Assembly (NCBI RefSeq): GCF_000283155.1
Contig: NW_004454173.1
Span: forward strand, 4,340,913-4,404,912
Direction of reading: 5' to 3'
DNA from: Ceratotherium simum simum
Lineage: Eukaryota > Chordata > Mammalia > Perissodactyla > Rhinocerotidae
Length of the DNA: 64,000 bases
Part shown: one piece after another, positions 25,475 through 37,329 of the stretch
Numbering within the stretch: position 1 is the stretch's first letter
Layout of the letters: each line of letters opens with the position of its first letter
The notes under the pieces: generated by a model
What the model was told of the DNA's origin: nothing
Databases searched by the model: none
The model's input: only the letters and a program-made list of their open reading frames with translations
Program-made: the position numbers and the translations under genes

Positions 25475-25584
25475 GTGGGGGGGGGGAGAGGGAGGGAGAG
25501 AGGGAGAGAGAAACAGAGAGAGGAAGACAGAGAGGGCAAGGGGGGGAGGGGGGAGGAGAGAGGGAGAGAGAGGAAAGAGGAGGG
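25475..25584 (+). repeat. G/GA-rich low-complexity tract
   Basis: About 110 bases almost free of pyrimidines, with runs of up to ten G and repeated GGGAGAGA and GGGAGG units. Open frames of 68-85 codons on both strands arise from it and are not genes. Lies in the intron between exons F and G. The G runs satisfy simple four-run quadruplex rules. Confidence 0.85.
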
Positions 25585-26014
25585 CTATCAAGCCCAGTCC
25601 CAGCTCCAAACTCCCCAGTCAGATCAGTCCCCACAATCCTACAGGAAGAAATGAGTGAGGGGGTGTTATACTAGTGGAGCTTCTCCATATGGAAGGAAAC
25701 TTCAGGAGTAAAGCAAAAGCATTGCTCCACCTCCTCCACCTTACATATAGCAGGAGTTCAGGATGAAGTATTGAGAAGAATGTGTGGATCCAAAAAGGGA
25801 GATTCACATGTCAAACTGGGAAGGAGGAATGTTTGAAAATTGAAAACTAAAGTGGCATGGAGTTAGAGTGGGAAAGTCAGTTAACAGGACCTGAGTAACA
25901 GCAGGCATAAGCAACTAGATGTAGCTAAAGTACATATGCTTTAAAATATGTAAGTACCTGATGGGTTGCATAAATCAGGCAGCTAGACGTATAGTTTGCA
26001 CGTCTCTTTCACAG

Positions 26015-26184
26015 GTAGAGCGATTCTGGATGCAGAGCAATGCCGTGGTGGCTGTCCTCGCTGGCGTTGGTTTGGCTGCACTTGTTTCTGAGAGTAACCG
26101 AGTGCTGAACACCAATGGGCTTCAGTATCTGGAATGGCTTTCAGCAACTCTCTTTGTAGTTTACCAAATATATTCTAATTTCAG
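26015..26184 (+). CDS. TMEM260: TMEM260 exon G
   Basis: The exon is 170 nt, 56 codons plus two bases (segment residues 238-293). The acceptor is TTTCACAG and the donor CAG/gtaatg. It starts [20 protein letters not shown] and ends [13 protein letters not shown]. It contains two hydrophobic segments, which appear to be the last membrane passes before the soluble C-terminal half. Met codons upstream at 25961 lie in intron. Confidence 0.94.
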
Positions 26185-27925
26185 GTAATGCATATTTATT
26201 TTCATGAAAAGTAGAGCCAGAGACATTTGAACATTTAGATTCTAGGACTTCATTTCACCTTTAACTTGCACGGTTTTGAAAGTGAGACAGCCTGGGCTGA
26301 ATGCAGTGGTTCTTAAACTTTTGAACCAGAATCTCAGCATGAGTGATGTGTAGTTTCAGGGCATCGCAAACAAGGGTTCACGTGTTGCATGTAAACTATC
26401 TGTGTATTTTCCTCTAAGGAACCCTTAGAGATACTATGTAGGATCTGGAGTATATGTAAAATTCCATGATCTAAAATACCTCTTAGATCAAGAGTAAAGA
26501 CATGTGAGCCTTTTTGTATGCCCTAAAATAATTCACTTTATGCTTCAAAGATTTTATCTTTTGAGTAATACCTGGCCCTTATCTAGTTCTCTCTGTGGTA
26601 ATGAATATTAATTATTTTGAAATAAAGTTCTAAAAGTCTCTTAACCCTTATGCATTATTAGTATTATATGTGTTTTTCAAAATCTTTTGAATAGCCATTC
26701 TAATGAAAAGCTCAGTCTAACATAAAAGATGTCCAAGTTTTAGATGATAGTTCATTTATTTCCAGCAGCATTGAGTAAACATTACAGAAGTGGAAAAGTC
26801 CATTGGAGATTTGATTGATACTTTAAAAGGTTAAATTTCCCCTATCAACTTAACTTTAAAAACCAATGTTCTTTATGAAATGAGGGTAGAGCCAGTGTTA
26901 GGAAGGCTGCATCACCAGGAGGCCATGTGGAAAAGGGATGCACGTCCCAGACACAACTAACTCCATAGCTAGCTCAAGAAGAGTTTGCAAAGCCCACAGT
27001 GTGTTTCCCAACCTTTTTTTATCCAGTCTTCTTCTGGCTTGGGTCTTTAGGGCAATCCACGTTCCACACGAGGGATGATTGCACAGGATGAGTGGTTTTC
27101 TTTTGTTTTGATTCTTTTATTTGCCCCATGGGAATGGAATAGATAGCAACTTTGCTGGGTGGCAAAATGTGAAGGCCTCACCCCACAAAGTAGGGAATCA
27201 TAGTAGGAAACAGTTGCATCAGTTATAAGGCAAGGATAATATTTTGTTCCTAGTAGTGTTTATTTGCTTTGTGATACTAACCCAGGGATTCAACTTTAGG
27301 CTGTGTTTCTCAGCACCACTGAATGTAGCAGACCTGATAATATAACGGGAAGGACATTGCTTGTTCCGTTTTTGATACTTCCACTCGCTTGCAGTCTTTT
27401 TTTTTTTTCATGGGAAGCTCTCAGAATTCATGCCAGTTTTTCTTTGAAGTTAGAAAGTGCACTTCATCATTGAAAAGAGTCATACTGCTGTTGTTGGAAA
27501 TGGCAAATAATGCCTGTAGAGAAGTAAACAACTCAACCAGCTAATCCTTTCCTTCCTTCTCGTTGGTCTCATTCCCTAGTGATTTCTCAGTCTAGAAGAG
27601 AGAGAGGAACACAGAGAGCCTATGGTTCAGGGAAGTGGTGGAAAGGATCAACCTTGCAGGCAAGAGTCAGACAAATGTCATACAAATTTATGCCAGAAAT
27701 CAGCAGATTTCCTTTGGCATTTCCAAAAGTTCCTTTGGACTAAATGAAATTACCTTAAATTCCAAGTAGAATCAGAAAGCTTACTTCTTTTCAGTGAAAT
27801 TGGATATGCTTTTAGGAAAAAAAAGACTTATTCTTGAGCACTAACTGATTCTTTTTTAATGGGTATGATTATAAATTCCAGAAGTTAAGCAGTACACTGA
27901 TTTTTTTCAATTGCACAATTAATTC
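26185..27925. other. Intron G-H, nothing named
   Basis: No recognised repeat or gene apart from the decoy acceptor at its right end. Composition is mixed, with a short poly-T near 27401. Confidence 0.5.
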
Positions 27926-27943
27926 CTTCTTCTTTTTTTCCAG
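27926..27943 (+). promoter_or_regulatory. Strong decoy splice acceptor upstream of exon H
   Basis: A long pyrimidine tract ends in CCAG at 27943, better than the real acceptor TTTATGTAG at 28122. If exon G were spliced here, the split codon would become AGA and the next codon TGA, giving an immediate stop. It is either suppressed or yields a truncated, unstable transcript. No usable donor before exon H was needed for this reading. Confidence 0.4.
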
Positions 27944-28122
27944 ATGATAGTGTTCTCTTTTCAAATATAAGCAACTTCTTAGAAGATATAAATTAGAATA
28001 CTTCAAAACACTAAATGTAGATTGCATGATGGGAAAGGAATGGGGTGGAAAATAAGCCCAGTCTTAGTAAAACTGAAGCAATGTGTTGCTCTTTTAATGG
28101 TTTCTTTGATCCTTTTATGTAG

Positions 28123-28294
28123 CATTTGTGACCAAAGCAACAACTACGTGATCGATAAATTTGCGAAGAACCTTCTAGCCTCTATGCCTCATGATGCAAT
28201 TATCTTACTCAGAGGAGATTTGCCAGGAAATGCTCTCCGTTACATGCATTATTGTGAGGGACTGAGGCCAGATATTTCCTTAGTGGATCAGGAA
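28123..28294 (+). CDS. TMEM260: TMEM260 exon H
   Basis: The exon is 172 nt: it completes a Ser codon and adds 57 codons (segment residues 294-351), ending in phase 0. The acceptor is TTTATGTAG and the donor GAA/gtaagt. It encodes [18 protein letters not shown] and later [20 protein letters not shown]. Hydrophobicity drops here, marking the start of the soluble, presumably lumenal, domain. A stronger-looking acceptor lies 180 nt upstream (see regulatory entry). The ATG at 28022 is in frame but intronic. Confidence 0.93.
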
Positions 28295-28516
28295 GTAAGT
28301 ATATGAAAAATATACTTAGAATATAGTAATTGTAATCATTTTAAAACATATTTTTTTTTTAAAAAAACTATTTTTTAAACAGTGGATGGGAACAGTTTTC
28401 ATAATCACTGTTAAGTAGAATATATATCACATTTTTTGTTTACTTTAACTAATAGTGTAAGTCATATGAGTTGCTTCTTTCTCACTTAAACTGAATGTTT
28501 TAAGAAGCAATGTGTT

Positions 28517-30637
28517 CTCAGCACTCTTGTTCAACATAGTACTGGAAGTCCTAGCCAGAGCAATTAGGCAAGAAAAAGAAATAAAAGGTGGCCAAATTAG
28601 AAAGGAAGAAGTAAAACTGTCACTATTTGCAGATGACATGATTTTATATGTAGAAAACCCTAAATAATCCACCAAAAAACTATGAGAAATAATTAACAAA
28701 TTCAGTAAAGTGGCAGGGTATAAAATCAACATACAAAAATCAGTTGCATATCTATATGCTATATGCTAACAATAAACTAGCAGAAAGAGAAATCAAGAAT
28801 ACAATCCCATTTGCAATCACAACAAAAAGAATAAAATACCTAGGAATAAATTTAACCAAGGAGGTGAAAGGCCTGTACACTGAAAACTATAAAACATTGT
28901 TGAAAGAAATCAAAGAAGACACAAAGAAATGGAAAGATGTTCCATGCTCATGAATTGGAAGAATTAAGATAGTTAAAATGTCCATATTACCTAAAGCAAT
29001 CTACAAATTCAGTGCAATCCCTATCAGAATCCCCATGACATTTTTCACAGAAATAGAACAAAAAATCTTAAAACTTGTATGGAACAACTAAAGATCCCAA
29101 ATAGCCAAAGCAATCCTGAGAAAAAGAACAAACCTGGAGGCATCACACTCTCTGATTTCAAAATATACTACAAAGCTATGGTAATCAGAACAGATGTACT
29201 GGCAGAAAAACAGACACGCAGATCAATGGAACAGAATTGAAAGCCCAGAAATAAAACCACACATATACGGACAGCTAATTTCCACAAAGGAGCCAAGAAC
29301 ATACAGTGGAGAAAGGAAAGTCTCTTCAATAAATGGTGTTGGGAAAACTGGACAGCCACATGCAAAAGAATGAAAGCAGACCATTATCTCACACCACACA
29401 CAAAAATTAACTCAAAATGGATTAAAGACTTGAATGTAAGACCTGAAACCATAGAACTCCTAGAAGAAAGCATAGGAAGTATGCTCTTTGACATCCATCT
29501 TAGCAGTATCTTTCTGAATATGTCTCCTCAGGCAAGGGAAACAAAAGAAAAAATAAACAAATGGGACTACATCAAACTAAAAATTCCTGCATGACAAAGG
29601 AAACCATCAACAAAGTGAAAAGATGACTTACCAATTGGGAGAAGATATATGCAAATCATATATTCGATAAGGGGTTAATATCCAAAATATATAAAGACCT
29701 CATATAACTGAACAACAAAAAAATAAACAAACTGATCAAAAAATGGGCAGAGGATGTGAACAGACATTTTTCCAAAGAAGATATACAGATGGCCAACAGG
29801 CACATGAAAAGATGCTCAACATCACTAATTATTAGGGAATTGCAAATCAAAACTACAATGAGATATCACCTTACACCTAGAATGTATTATTAAATGTTAT
29901 AATGTTAGAATGTCTATTATTAAAAAGACAAGAAATAACAAATGTTGGAGAGGTTATGGAGAAAAGGGACCCCTCGTACACTGCTGGTGGGAATGTAAAC
30001 CGGTGCAGCCACTATGGAAAACAGTATGGAGATTTCCTCAAAGAATTAAAAATAGAACTACCATATGATCCAACTATTCCACTTCTGAGTATTTATCCAA
30101 ATACACAAAAACACTAATTAGAAAAGGTATGTGCACCACTATGTTCATTGCAGCATTATGCACAATAACCAAGACTTGGAAACAACCTAAGTGCCCATCA
30201 ACAGATGAATGGAGAAAGAAGATATGGTGTATATATGTACAGTGGAATACTACTCAGCTTTAAAAACAAAAGATGAAATCTTGCCATTTGTGACAACAGG
30301 GATGGACCTTGAGGATATTATGCTACGTGAAATAAGTCAGACGGAGAAAGACAATTCCTGTATGACTTCACTCATATGTGGAAGATAAAAACAACAACAA
30401 CAAACGTATAGATAAAAGAATAGATTGGTGGTTACCAGAGGGGAAGGGGAGGGGGAGGGCAAAAAGGGTAAAAGGGTGCACGTGTACAGTGACGGACGGC
30501 AACTAGACTTTTGGTGGTGAACGTGATGTAGTGTATAGAGAAGTCGAAATATAATGATGTACACCTGAAATTTTATATCTTGTTATAAAACAATGTTACC
30601 TCAATAAAAAACTGAGTAAAATAAACATTTTTTTAAA
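28517..30637 (+). mobile_element. L1, 2.1 kb, 5' truncated, in TMEM260 intron
   Basis: Begins in the reverse-transcriptase region (ORF2 frame with FADDMILY, box at 28626-28637) and runs through the C-terminal region (ELPYDPTIPLLSIYP at about 30050) to AATAAA at 30603 and an A-rich end. The frame is stopped by TAA at 28665-28667 and by later changes. Target duplications are AAGAAGCAATGTGTT (28502-28516) and AAGAATCAGTGTGTT (30638-30652), two differences. It begins 222 bases after the exon H donor. Confidence 0.92.
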
Positions 30638-30734
30638 AAGAATCAGTGTGTTTTATGTTAGATTCAAATAACATCCTAAGTCTCCAGTTCACATGACAAA
30701 CTATGCAAATATTGTGTTGTAAATTTATTTTTAA

Positions 30735-31131
30735 GCCAGCCCTGGTGGTCTAGAGGTTGAGATTTGGCGTTCCCACTGCCATGGCCCAGGTTCGTTTCCT
30801 GGTCAGGGAGCCACACCACCCGTCTGTGGGCTGTCCTACTGCGGCCGCTGTGTGCTGCTGTGGTGCTGAGAGCTGTGCCACCAGTGTTTCAAACACCGCA
30901 GGGTCCCCACGTGGACAGGTTTCAGCGGAGCTTCCAGACTAGAAGGACTAGCAAGAAGGACCTGGCCCCCACTTCTGAAAAATTTGCCGTGACAACCGTG
31001 TGACTAGCAGCGAGCGTTGTCTGATAGAGCGTCAGAAGGTGAGGGGATGGCATGGAAAGACCAGGCGGGGTCCTCTCTGCTGTACACAGGGTCGCTAGGA
31101 GTTGGAATCCACTCCACAGCACCAACAAAAG
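30735..31131 (+). mobile_element. Long (about 397 bp) ERE-like composite SINE
   Basis: Perfect 14-base duplications AAATTTATTTTTAA lie at 30721-30734 and 31132-31145. The head resembles ERE (GCCAGCCCTGGTGGTCTAGA), but the body is nearly twice the length of the other copies and ends with GGGTCGCTAGGAGTTGGAAT, a tail type seen in SINEs of several mammals. It may be a distinct long subfamily or a fusion. Confidence 0.8.
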
Positions 31132-31814
31132 AAATTTATTTTTAAATTGTTCTTTTTTACGTTTGGCCAACTCAGCCATTCAAATTAACGCTGCCCACTG
31201 GTCCAGGGATTAAAATAAATTAGGTTGAATATAAAATAAGTCATTCTGCAGGTAAGTAAACATTTCACTCAAAATAGAAATTATTAACCACAATTCTGGT
31301 ATAGAATTTTTGTGTAAACTTTGTTGATCTTATGACAAAACTATGTTTTGAGAGGACTTGTGAAAATTTTGAGCTCTATTAAAACAAGCTTCTGGAACTG
31401 AAGAAATATATTTAAACTATAAGATTTATTATTTAAACCGTAAATACTTAAAAGGGAACAAATCTGTCTCTGGTGTTTTTAGAGCAGTCATCAGGAAAAG
31501 AGACATTCTTAATCCTAAAAAAATACTGTGATTAGTTTGAGCAAATTACTAGGCACAATACTTGTTTAATAAATTTTGTTGAATTAATGAATAATTAGAA
31601 TTTTTTGGAGAAATCTCTATAAACAGATTTGCAAATACAGGGAAATTTGCAAATTACACATATTTTTATAAGCAGTTTGCATTTATATCAAGTATACAGA
31701 TTGATTAATTTGATCTTCAGTCTAGCTTCTGACAAAAGCTGGATTATTTGTTGATAATATGGTGTTGCAGTGTGATTTGAAATACTATTTGGGGTGGCAG
31801 CTACTGTAGTTGAG

Positions 31815-31955
31815 AAGCATGGATTTCAAAGTTAATTAGACCTAAATTCAAGTCCTCATCCTGTCACTTCCTGGATGTGTGATGCGGGCTAATGATTTTT
31901 CCTCTCAGAGCCTCCGTTTCCTTATTTATAAAATGGAAATGATCATCATATAAGT
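31815..31955 (+). mobile_element. MIR, 5' part
   Basis: AGCATGGATTTCAAAG, AATTCAAGTCCTCATCCTGT, CACTTCCTGGATGTGTG, CCTCCGTTTCCTTATTTAT and AAAATGGAAATGATC follow MIR order. The rest of the element resumes at 32425. Confidence 0.75.
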
Positions 31956-32424
31956 TAGGATGCTTTTGAATGCAAGAAGCAAAATACCTGACTAAGAGCA
32001 GCTTAAACTATATCGTTTTTAATTTCACATAACAAGTAGTCTGGAGATGGGAGGTTTTAGGTTTGATAATACAAGCAGTTCAATGATATCAGGGTTCTGG
32101 GGCAGCTTTTCTGCAGGTCTCTCGAACTGATTGATGCCCGGTTCCTAACATCCCATCCTAAAACAAAGCAAAGTGCGTCTAGGGCCTGCCCCACCCCTCC
32201 CTCTCTATCAGGAGTAACATGTGCCCCAGAAGCCCCTAGCAGACCTCCACTCAGGCTACCACTGACCAGTATGGGGTCATATGGCCACTCCTACTCACTA
32301 GCAAAAGGGAATGACTAAACCTGAGCAGATTGCTGCTCTGGGCTACTGATCAAAATCAGGACTTTGTTGGTGAGAAAGAAGAAGGTATTAGCTGTTGAGT
32401 GGGCAATCAACAGTATCTGACATA
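31956..32424. repeat. Repeat-like block inserted into the MIR
   Basis: TTAGGATGCTTTTGAATGCA, AGAGCAGCTTAAACTATATC, CCAGAAGCCCCTAGCAGACC and TGGGGTCATATGGCCACTCC follow the order of a common old mammalian repeat whose name I could not recall with confidence. It separates the two MIR halves. Confidence 0.45.
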
Positions 32425-32515
32425 ATTATTCTCACATAGTAAGGTTATTATGAGAGTTAAATGAAAAACATTAAGGTCATAGCACACAGTGGGTATTTAA
32501 TTAATGTTAATATCC
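32425..32515 (+). mobile_element. MIR, 3' part
   Basis: TAAGGTTATTATGAGAGTTA, AATGAAAAACATTAAGG and TTTAATTAATGTTAA correspond to the 3' third of MIR missing from the copy ending at 31955. Confidence 0.6.
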
Positions 32516-32919
32516 CCAAGAGCTGAAACTATTGGGTAGTAAAATCTAATTCAATAAGTATTTTTTGAATATTTACAATGTACACTTAGATTAAAATTAA
32601 TTTATTTCTAGTTAAATGACTTGTGTAAGGCAAGTAAAACAGAAGCATAATTGCTCAAACGATGATATCCAAACTTTAACAAAGCTTTGAAAGTGTAAAT
32701 ATGAGTCTTTCTTTAAAAAAAAGGAAATCTGTATATGTAAAAGTATAGAATTTAAGTACATATTAAGTACAGAATTAAGAAAATTATGATGTTTTTGATA
32801 CTAATGATTTATTTTAATCAAAAGAACATGTCAGGATCTGTAATTAATTTGGAGCTACTAATAAATTCAGACAGTTTAGCCAAAAGGGTTTTTAGCTTTG
32901 AAGCCTAGATTATCATATG

Positions 32920-33000
32920 ATTGTGCTTCTCAAGGGCAGGGATTATATCTTCCTCATTATAGGTGAGCAATACTTGATTTTGAATGAATTAATGAAAGAA
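32920..33000 (+). mobile_element. L2 3' end fragment
   Basis: CTTCTCAAGGGCAGGGATTA and TTGAATGAATTAATGAAAGA match a forward L2 terminus. Confidence 0.55.
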
Positions 33001-33074
33001 TGGAGTAATGACACATCTCTATATTTTGCCTGGGTTGTCTCGTCTGGCCATCAAAGACATTTGCACTTGAGCAA

Positions 33075-33300
33075 ACATAATTTGAGAACTGTTGTGTGCC
33101 AGGCGCTGTGCCAGGCACAGGCACACGAAGATGAAGAGATGCAGTCCCCCTCTGGGGCCTGCGGTCTAGTGAGGAGTGGACTAAGGGCTGTGACAGAGGT
33201 GCGTGCAAAGTGCTGTAGGGGCATAGCCTGCTGCTGTGGACACTGGAGGGCATCGCAGAGGAAGTGACATTTAAGCTGCTTCTCAAAGTTGAGTACATGT
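33075..33300 (-). mobile_element. L2-like fragment, reverse
   Basis: TGTGTGCCAGGCGCTGTGCC, TCTGGGGCCTGCGGTCTAGT and AGGAAGTGACATTTAAGCTG are L2-like in reverse. Frames of 113-116 codons on both strands across it are not supported as genes. Confidence 0.6.
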
Positions 33301-33577
33301 TCTCTCGGTATAAGAATGGGGGAAGGTCTTTCTGGGCAGTCCATCAAATCCGTGGAGGCAAAATGAAACTAGATGCTGATGTTACCAATGACAGTTGTAA
33401 CTTAAGACATGAAATCCAAGGTTTAAATCAGAAGAGTCGTGAGTGCCACATGCCTCGGTTGTGCTTGTATGTATTTTTCAATTATCTTTATATTTAATGA
33501 GTATATCCACACTTTAGATCTTTTTCACTTTACTTGCTAAACTTAATTCTTTTTTAGGAAATATATTAAAAGTATGA

Positions 33578-33748
<171 letters not shown>

Positions 33749-34589
33749 TAAGCATTCTTTTCATATAATAGCTTTTCTAAAATCTTAAGCTTTTCTAAAA
33801 TTGTTTATGTAGCAGCTGTGCTTTATCCAAAAGACCAATTTTCTACACCTATTTCTCTGTCACTGGTGAGATTATCTTTGTAATTAAATTGAATCTCTGT
33901 GCATAAATGAGGCCAGGCAGAAATAAATGTTATTGTTCTGGGTAAAGGAAAAAGAAAGACAGATTAGCAAGAATAGCAAATAAGATCTTAGTACAATTCA
34001 GAGAAATTGGAGATGTGCCTGCCTACTTGAAATCATTGCAGGTGGATCGCAAGCAATTATAGTTTCCCCCGATCAACACCATGGCCCCCTTTTAAGTGTA
34101 AAGCAAATGTTTTCTAGAAATAATCACTATATAAAAATAGCTTAAGGATTTTTTAATAAAGGATAAGGCATTTTTATAAATAAGAAAAACACCTACAGTT
34201 ATGTTGGCTGAGATAACATATGAGAATTATGAATTCTATACTTGAGAACATAAAATTATTCATAGTTAAGGTTGAGGATAAATAACTCCTTCAGTGGTGT
34301 AGTGTTGAACATTTCTCCTGTCTGTGAAATGCTTGGGATTGTCCAGAGTGTGAAGAAGAAAAATTTATTTCATAATTTCTGTTCTCTTCTAAAGGGAACC
34401 TCAGAAATTCTTTGTAAATTCCAAAGTTAAATTATCCTTTACTAGGAACATAATAATGAGATACTTTTGGTGTTCAGAGCCTGAAGTTTCCTGAATAGAA
34501 CATTTAATTGTTCTATTTTGGAATGAAATATAAGAACCATTAACTTCGCCAAATAGACATTTTTTGTGTGTGTGTGAACTTGATGTAAT

Positions 34590-34745
34590 TCAACCTCACA
34601 AACATTTATTGAATCTACTATGTTCCACCTTATATTAGGCCTTGGCAATAAAGTGAGACTCAGTTCCAAATTCAAGTAGGCCACAATCTAGTTGTATATA
34701 TATGTAGAAAGAAATACAACTGGCAATAATACGATAGGATAAGCC
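34590..34745 (-). mobile_element. L2 fragment, reverse
   Basis: CACAAACATTTATTGAATCT, ACTATGTTCCACC and GGCCACAATCTAG resemble reversed L2. A forward L2-like tail (AGTAAGTGTTCAATATGTGT, about 34770) follows. Confidence 0.6.
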
Positions 34746-34869
34746 CTATACTAGCAAAGCCTTGAGACACAGTAAGTGTTCAATATGTGTTTACTGAATG
34801 GATGATTTAACTGACAGTATAAGCCAAGTGTTCTGGGACCATGGATGAAGAAGTGATTAATCCTGCCTG

Positions 34870-35290
34870 GGGGCATTCATTCAACATTTATTTAAGAAAT
34901 ATTGGGTGTCCAGAATGTCCCAACAACTATACTAGCCACAGAGGCATGGACATGATCCCTGCTGTTACAGTCTTTCAGAGAGGGTTTCAGGTGGTGTCTT
35001 AAATATGAAACAGATAAATTACAGTATCATCTGGTAGGCTTGATAATGTTGATATGGACAAAACTTTGGAGACTTAAAATCTAAGTAGGAATTTGCCAAG
35101 TGAGTGGGAGAAGGCTGATTCAAGGGAAGTGCATGTGCAAAGTCCTGAAAAGGGCCTGCTGCGCTCTGGGGAAACGAGGCGGCCCAGGATGTTTGGAGCT
35201 CAGGGCTGAGAGGGTTAGGTGAGGGGGTGAGTGTGGAGGCCCAGATGGTAGAGGGCTTTTTCCTACAGACGTGGATGAGGCATGTCCTCA
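34870..35290 (-). mobile_element. L2 fragment, reverse
   Basis: ATTCATTCAACATTTATTTA, ATGATCCCTGCTGTTACAGT, AAGTGCATGTGCAAAGTCCT and GGTAGAGGGC follow reverse L2 order. Confidence 0.65.
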
Positions 35291-35299
35291 TGGAAATAT

Positions 35300-35785
35300 T
35301 GTATGCTCCTTGTGGGAACTCTAGACAATGTGGACAAACATAAGGAAGATCAGTACCATCTGTCTTTCAAGGACAACCACTATTAACATTTTGGTAAACA
35401 TTTTGGAATTCCATTCATTTTTAACAGAAATTATTTATTTATCCACACACATACATACTCATATACACATACTGTATTTTACATAGCTGGGATAATATTG
35501 AGTTTCCTGTCCAGTTTTTTTTCACTTAATATCGTTTCATGAGCATTTCCTCATGTATTCAATAAAATGTCTTTATTACCATCATTTTTGGCTTAATAAT
35601 ATTTTCATATAGATGCATGATAACAAATATTCTATTTTTGGACATTGTTGTTGTTTCTAGACTTTTGCTATTGTAATATAGCCTGGTGATGATCATTCTG
35701 GCCAATAAATTTTTGTTAATATTTTTGACTAATCAAAGCCACAGGATAAATATTGCTTATTGGTGTCCAATTTTAAAGTAAACTT
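35300..35785 (-). mobile_element. Ancient L1M fragment, reverse (copy 1)
   Basis: Contains AACCACTATTAACATTTTGG, TTTTTTTCACTTAATATCG and TTGCTATTGTAATATAGCC. The next block at 35786 restarts the same consensus, so two fragments lie in tandem. Confidence 0.6.
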
Positions 35786-36290
35786 TTTAGTTTAAGAAAT
35801 AGTATGTGTTCATTACAGAATAAGAAGTTATTTTTTAAAAACTAGAAAAAGTGTGGTCCTATCAATCAGAAATAACAAATATATCAAAAATGCATATTAT
35901 TTACAAAGTTGAAAGCATAATATGGAAGAATCCTATTTTTTCATTGAATATCATAAAACCATTTTCTTAATGTTTTTACAAACCCTTTGTAAATATTTTT
36001 AGTAGGTACATATACTGTAATTTAATAATAATAGGGGAATCGAACTATTAGTAGATACTTAATGTGATATCTTAATTTTTACCTAATAAAATTATAGGCT
36101 ACAACAAATGCCTCTGTGTATATAGTTTTCTTGTGGAGGAGGTGAAAGTTTGAATTACTAGAATAGATTCTCAGAAGTGAAATTACCAAGTCAAAAGACA
36201 TGAACAATTGAAAGGCACTTGATAGAGATTTTTTTCCCCAAAGTGTTAAACCATAAGTGTCATATGAAAGCTCTCTAAATGGATACTTTT
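35786..36290 (-). mobile_element. Ancient L1M fragment, reverse (copy 2)
   Basis: Restarts with GTATGTGTTCATTACAG and continues through AATAGATTCTCAGAAGTGAA and TTACCAAGTCAAAAGACATG to GGCACTTGATAGAG, as in the parallel part of 24170-24230. Confidence 0.55.
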
Positions 36291-36309
36291 TAAAAGGAAG
36301 GAAGCTAAT

Positions 36310-37325
36310 ATTTACTGAATACCTATTATTTTATTTTATTTTTAATATGCAGTAAAAATTACCTTTTTTTTAGTGTACAGTTCTATGAATTTTAACACAT
36401 ATATGCATTTGTGTAACCCCCACAACAATCAGGATACAGAATAGATCCATGACCCCAAAAACTCCCATGTGCTGCTAGCATGTAGTCATACTGTTCCTGA
36501 AGTCCTAACCCTCACAACAACTAATCTATTCTCCATTGCTGTGGTTTTATCGTTTTCAAAATGTCTTACAAATGGACTCATCAAGTATGTAACCTTTTGA
36601 CACTGGCATATTTCACTTAGCATAATGCCTTTGAGATCCATTCAAGTTTTTGTGTGTGTCAATAGTTTATTCTTTTTCATTGCTGAGTAGTATTCCATTG
36701 TATGGATGTACCATAGTTTATTTATCCATTCACCTATTGAAGGATATTTGGGTTGTTTCCAGTTTGGGGCATTTGTGAATAGAGCTGCTATAAATATTCA
36801 TGTACAAGTTTATGTGTGAATGTGTTTTCATACCTAGAAGTAGGATTATTGGATTGTTTGTTTTCTTACTATTGAATTTTGAGAGTTCTTTATGTATTCT
36901 GTATACAAATCCTTTGTTAAATATGTGATTCGTAAATATTTTCTCCCAGTTTGTAGCTTGTCTTTTTATTCTCTTCCAAGTGTCCAAACTTTTGCAGATA
37001 AAACTTTTTTATTTTGATGAAATCCAATTATCATTTTTTTCCTTTATGGATTAAACTTTTTGGTGTCATATCAAAGGATTCTTTGCCTAACACCAGGTCA
37101 CAAAGATTTCCTCATGTTTTCGTCTAAGAATTTTATAGTTTTATGTTTTACATTTCAGATCAATGATCCATTTTGAGTTAATTTTTGTAAGAGTTGGGGG
37201 TTTTAGGATAAGATTCTTTTTTTTTTTTTTTGCTTATGAATGTCAAATTGTCCTAATATCATTTGTTAACAATATTATCCTTTCTTCATTGAATTGCATT
37301 TGCACCTTTCTCTCTATTTACAAAA
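36310..37325 (-). mobile_element. Ancient L1 fragment, reverse
   Basis: Carries the reverse-complement L1 3' and ORF2 order: TGTACAGTTCTATGAATTTT, TTCACTTAGCATAATGCC, GCTGAGTAGTATTCCATTGT, TTTCTCCCAGTTTGTAGC, CATTTTGAGTTAATTTTTG. A minus-strand relic frame at 36730-36987 has QATNWEKIFTNHIFNKGFV. A poly-T tract lies near 37208. Confidence 0.8.
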
Positions 37326-37329
37326 AAAA

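Noticed and set aside
28022..28306. In-frame ATG extending exon H upstream, with a hydrophobic start that looks like a signal peptide
   Set aside because: A consensus acceptor at 28122 and the fit to TMEM260 show that 28022-28122 is intron. No promoter evidence supports an alternative start.
32917..33347. Overlapping 98-116-codon frames on both strands
   Set aside because: They fall in an L2-like repeat and show no conserved protein features.
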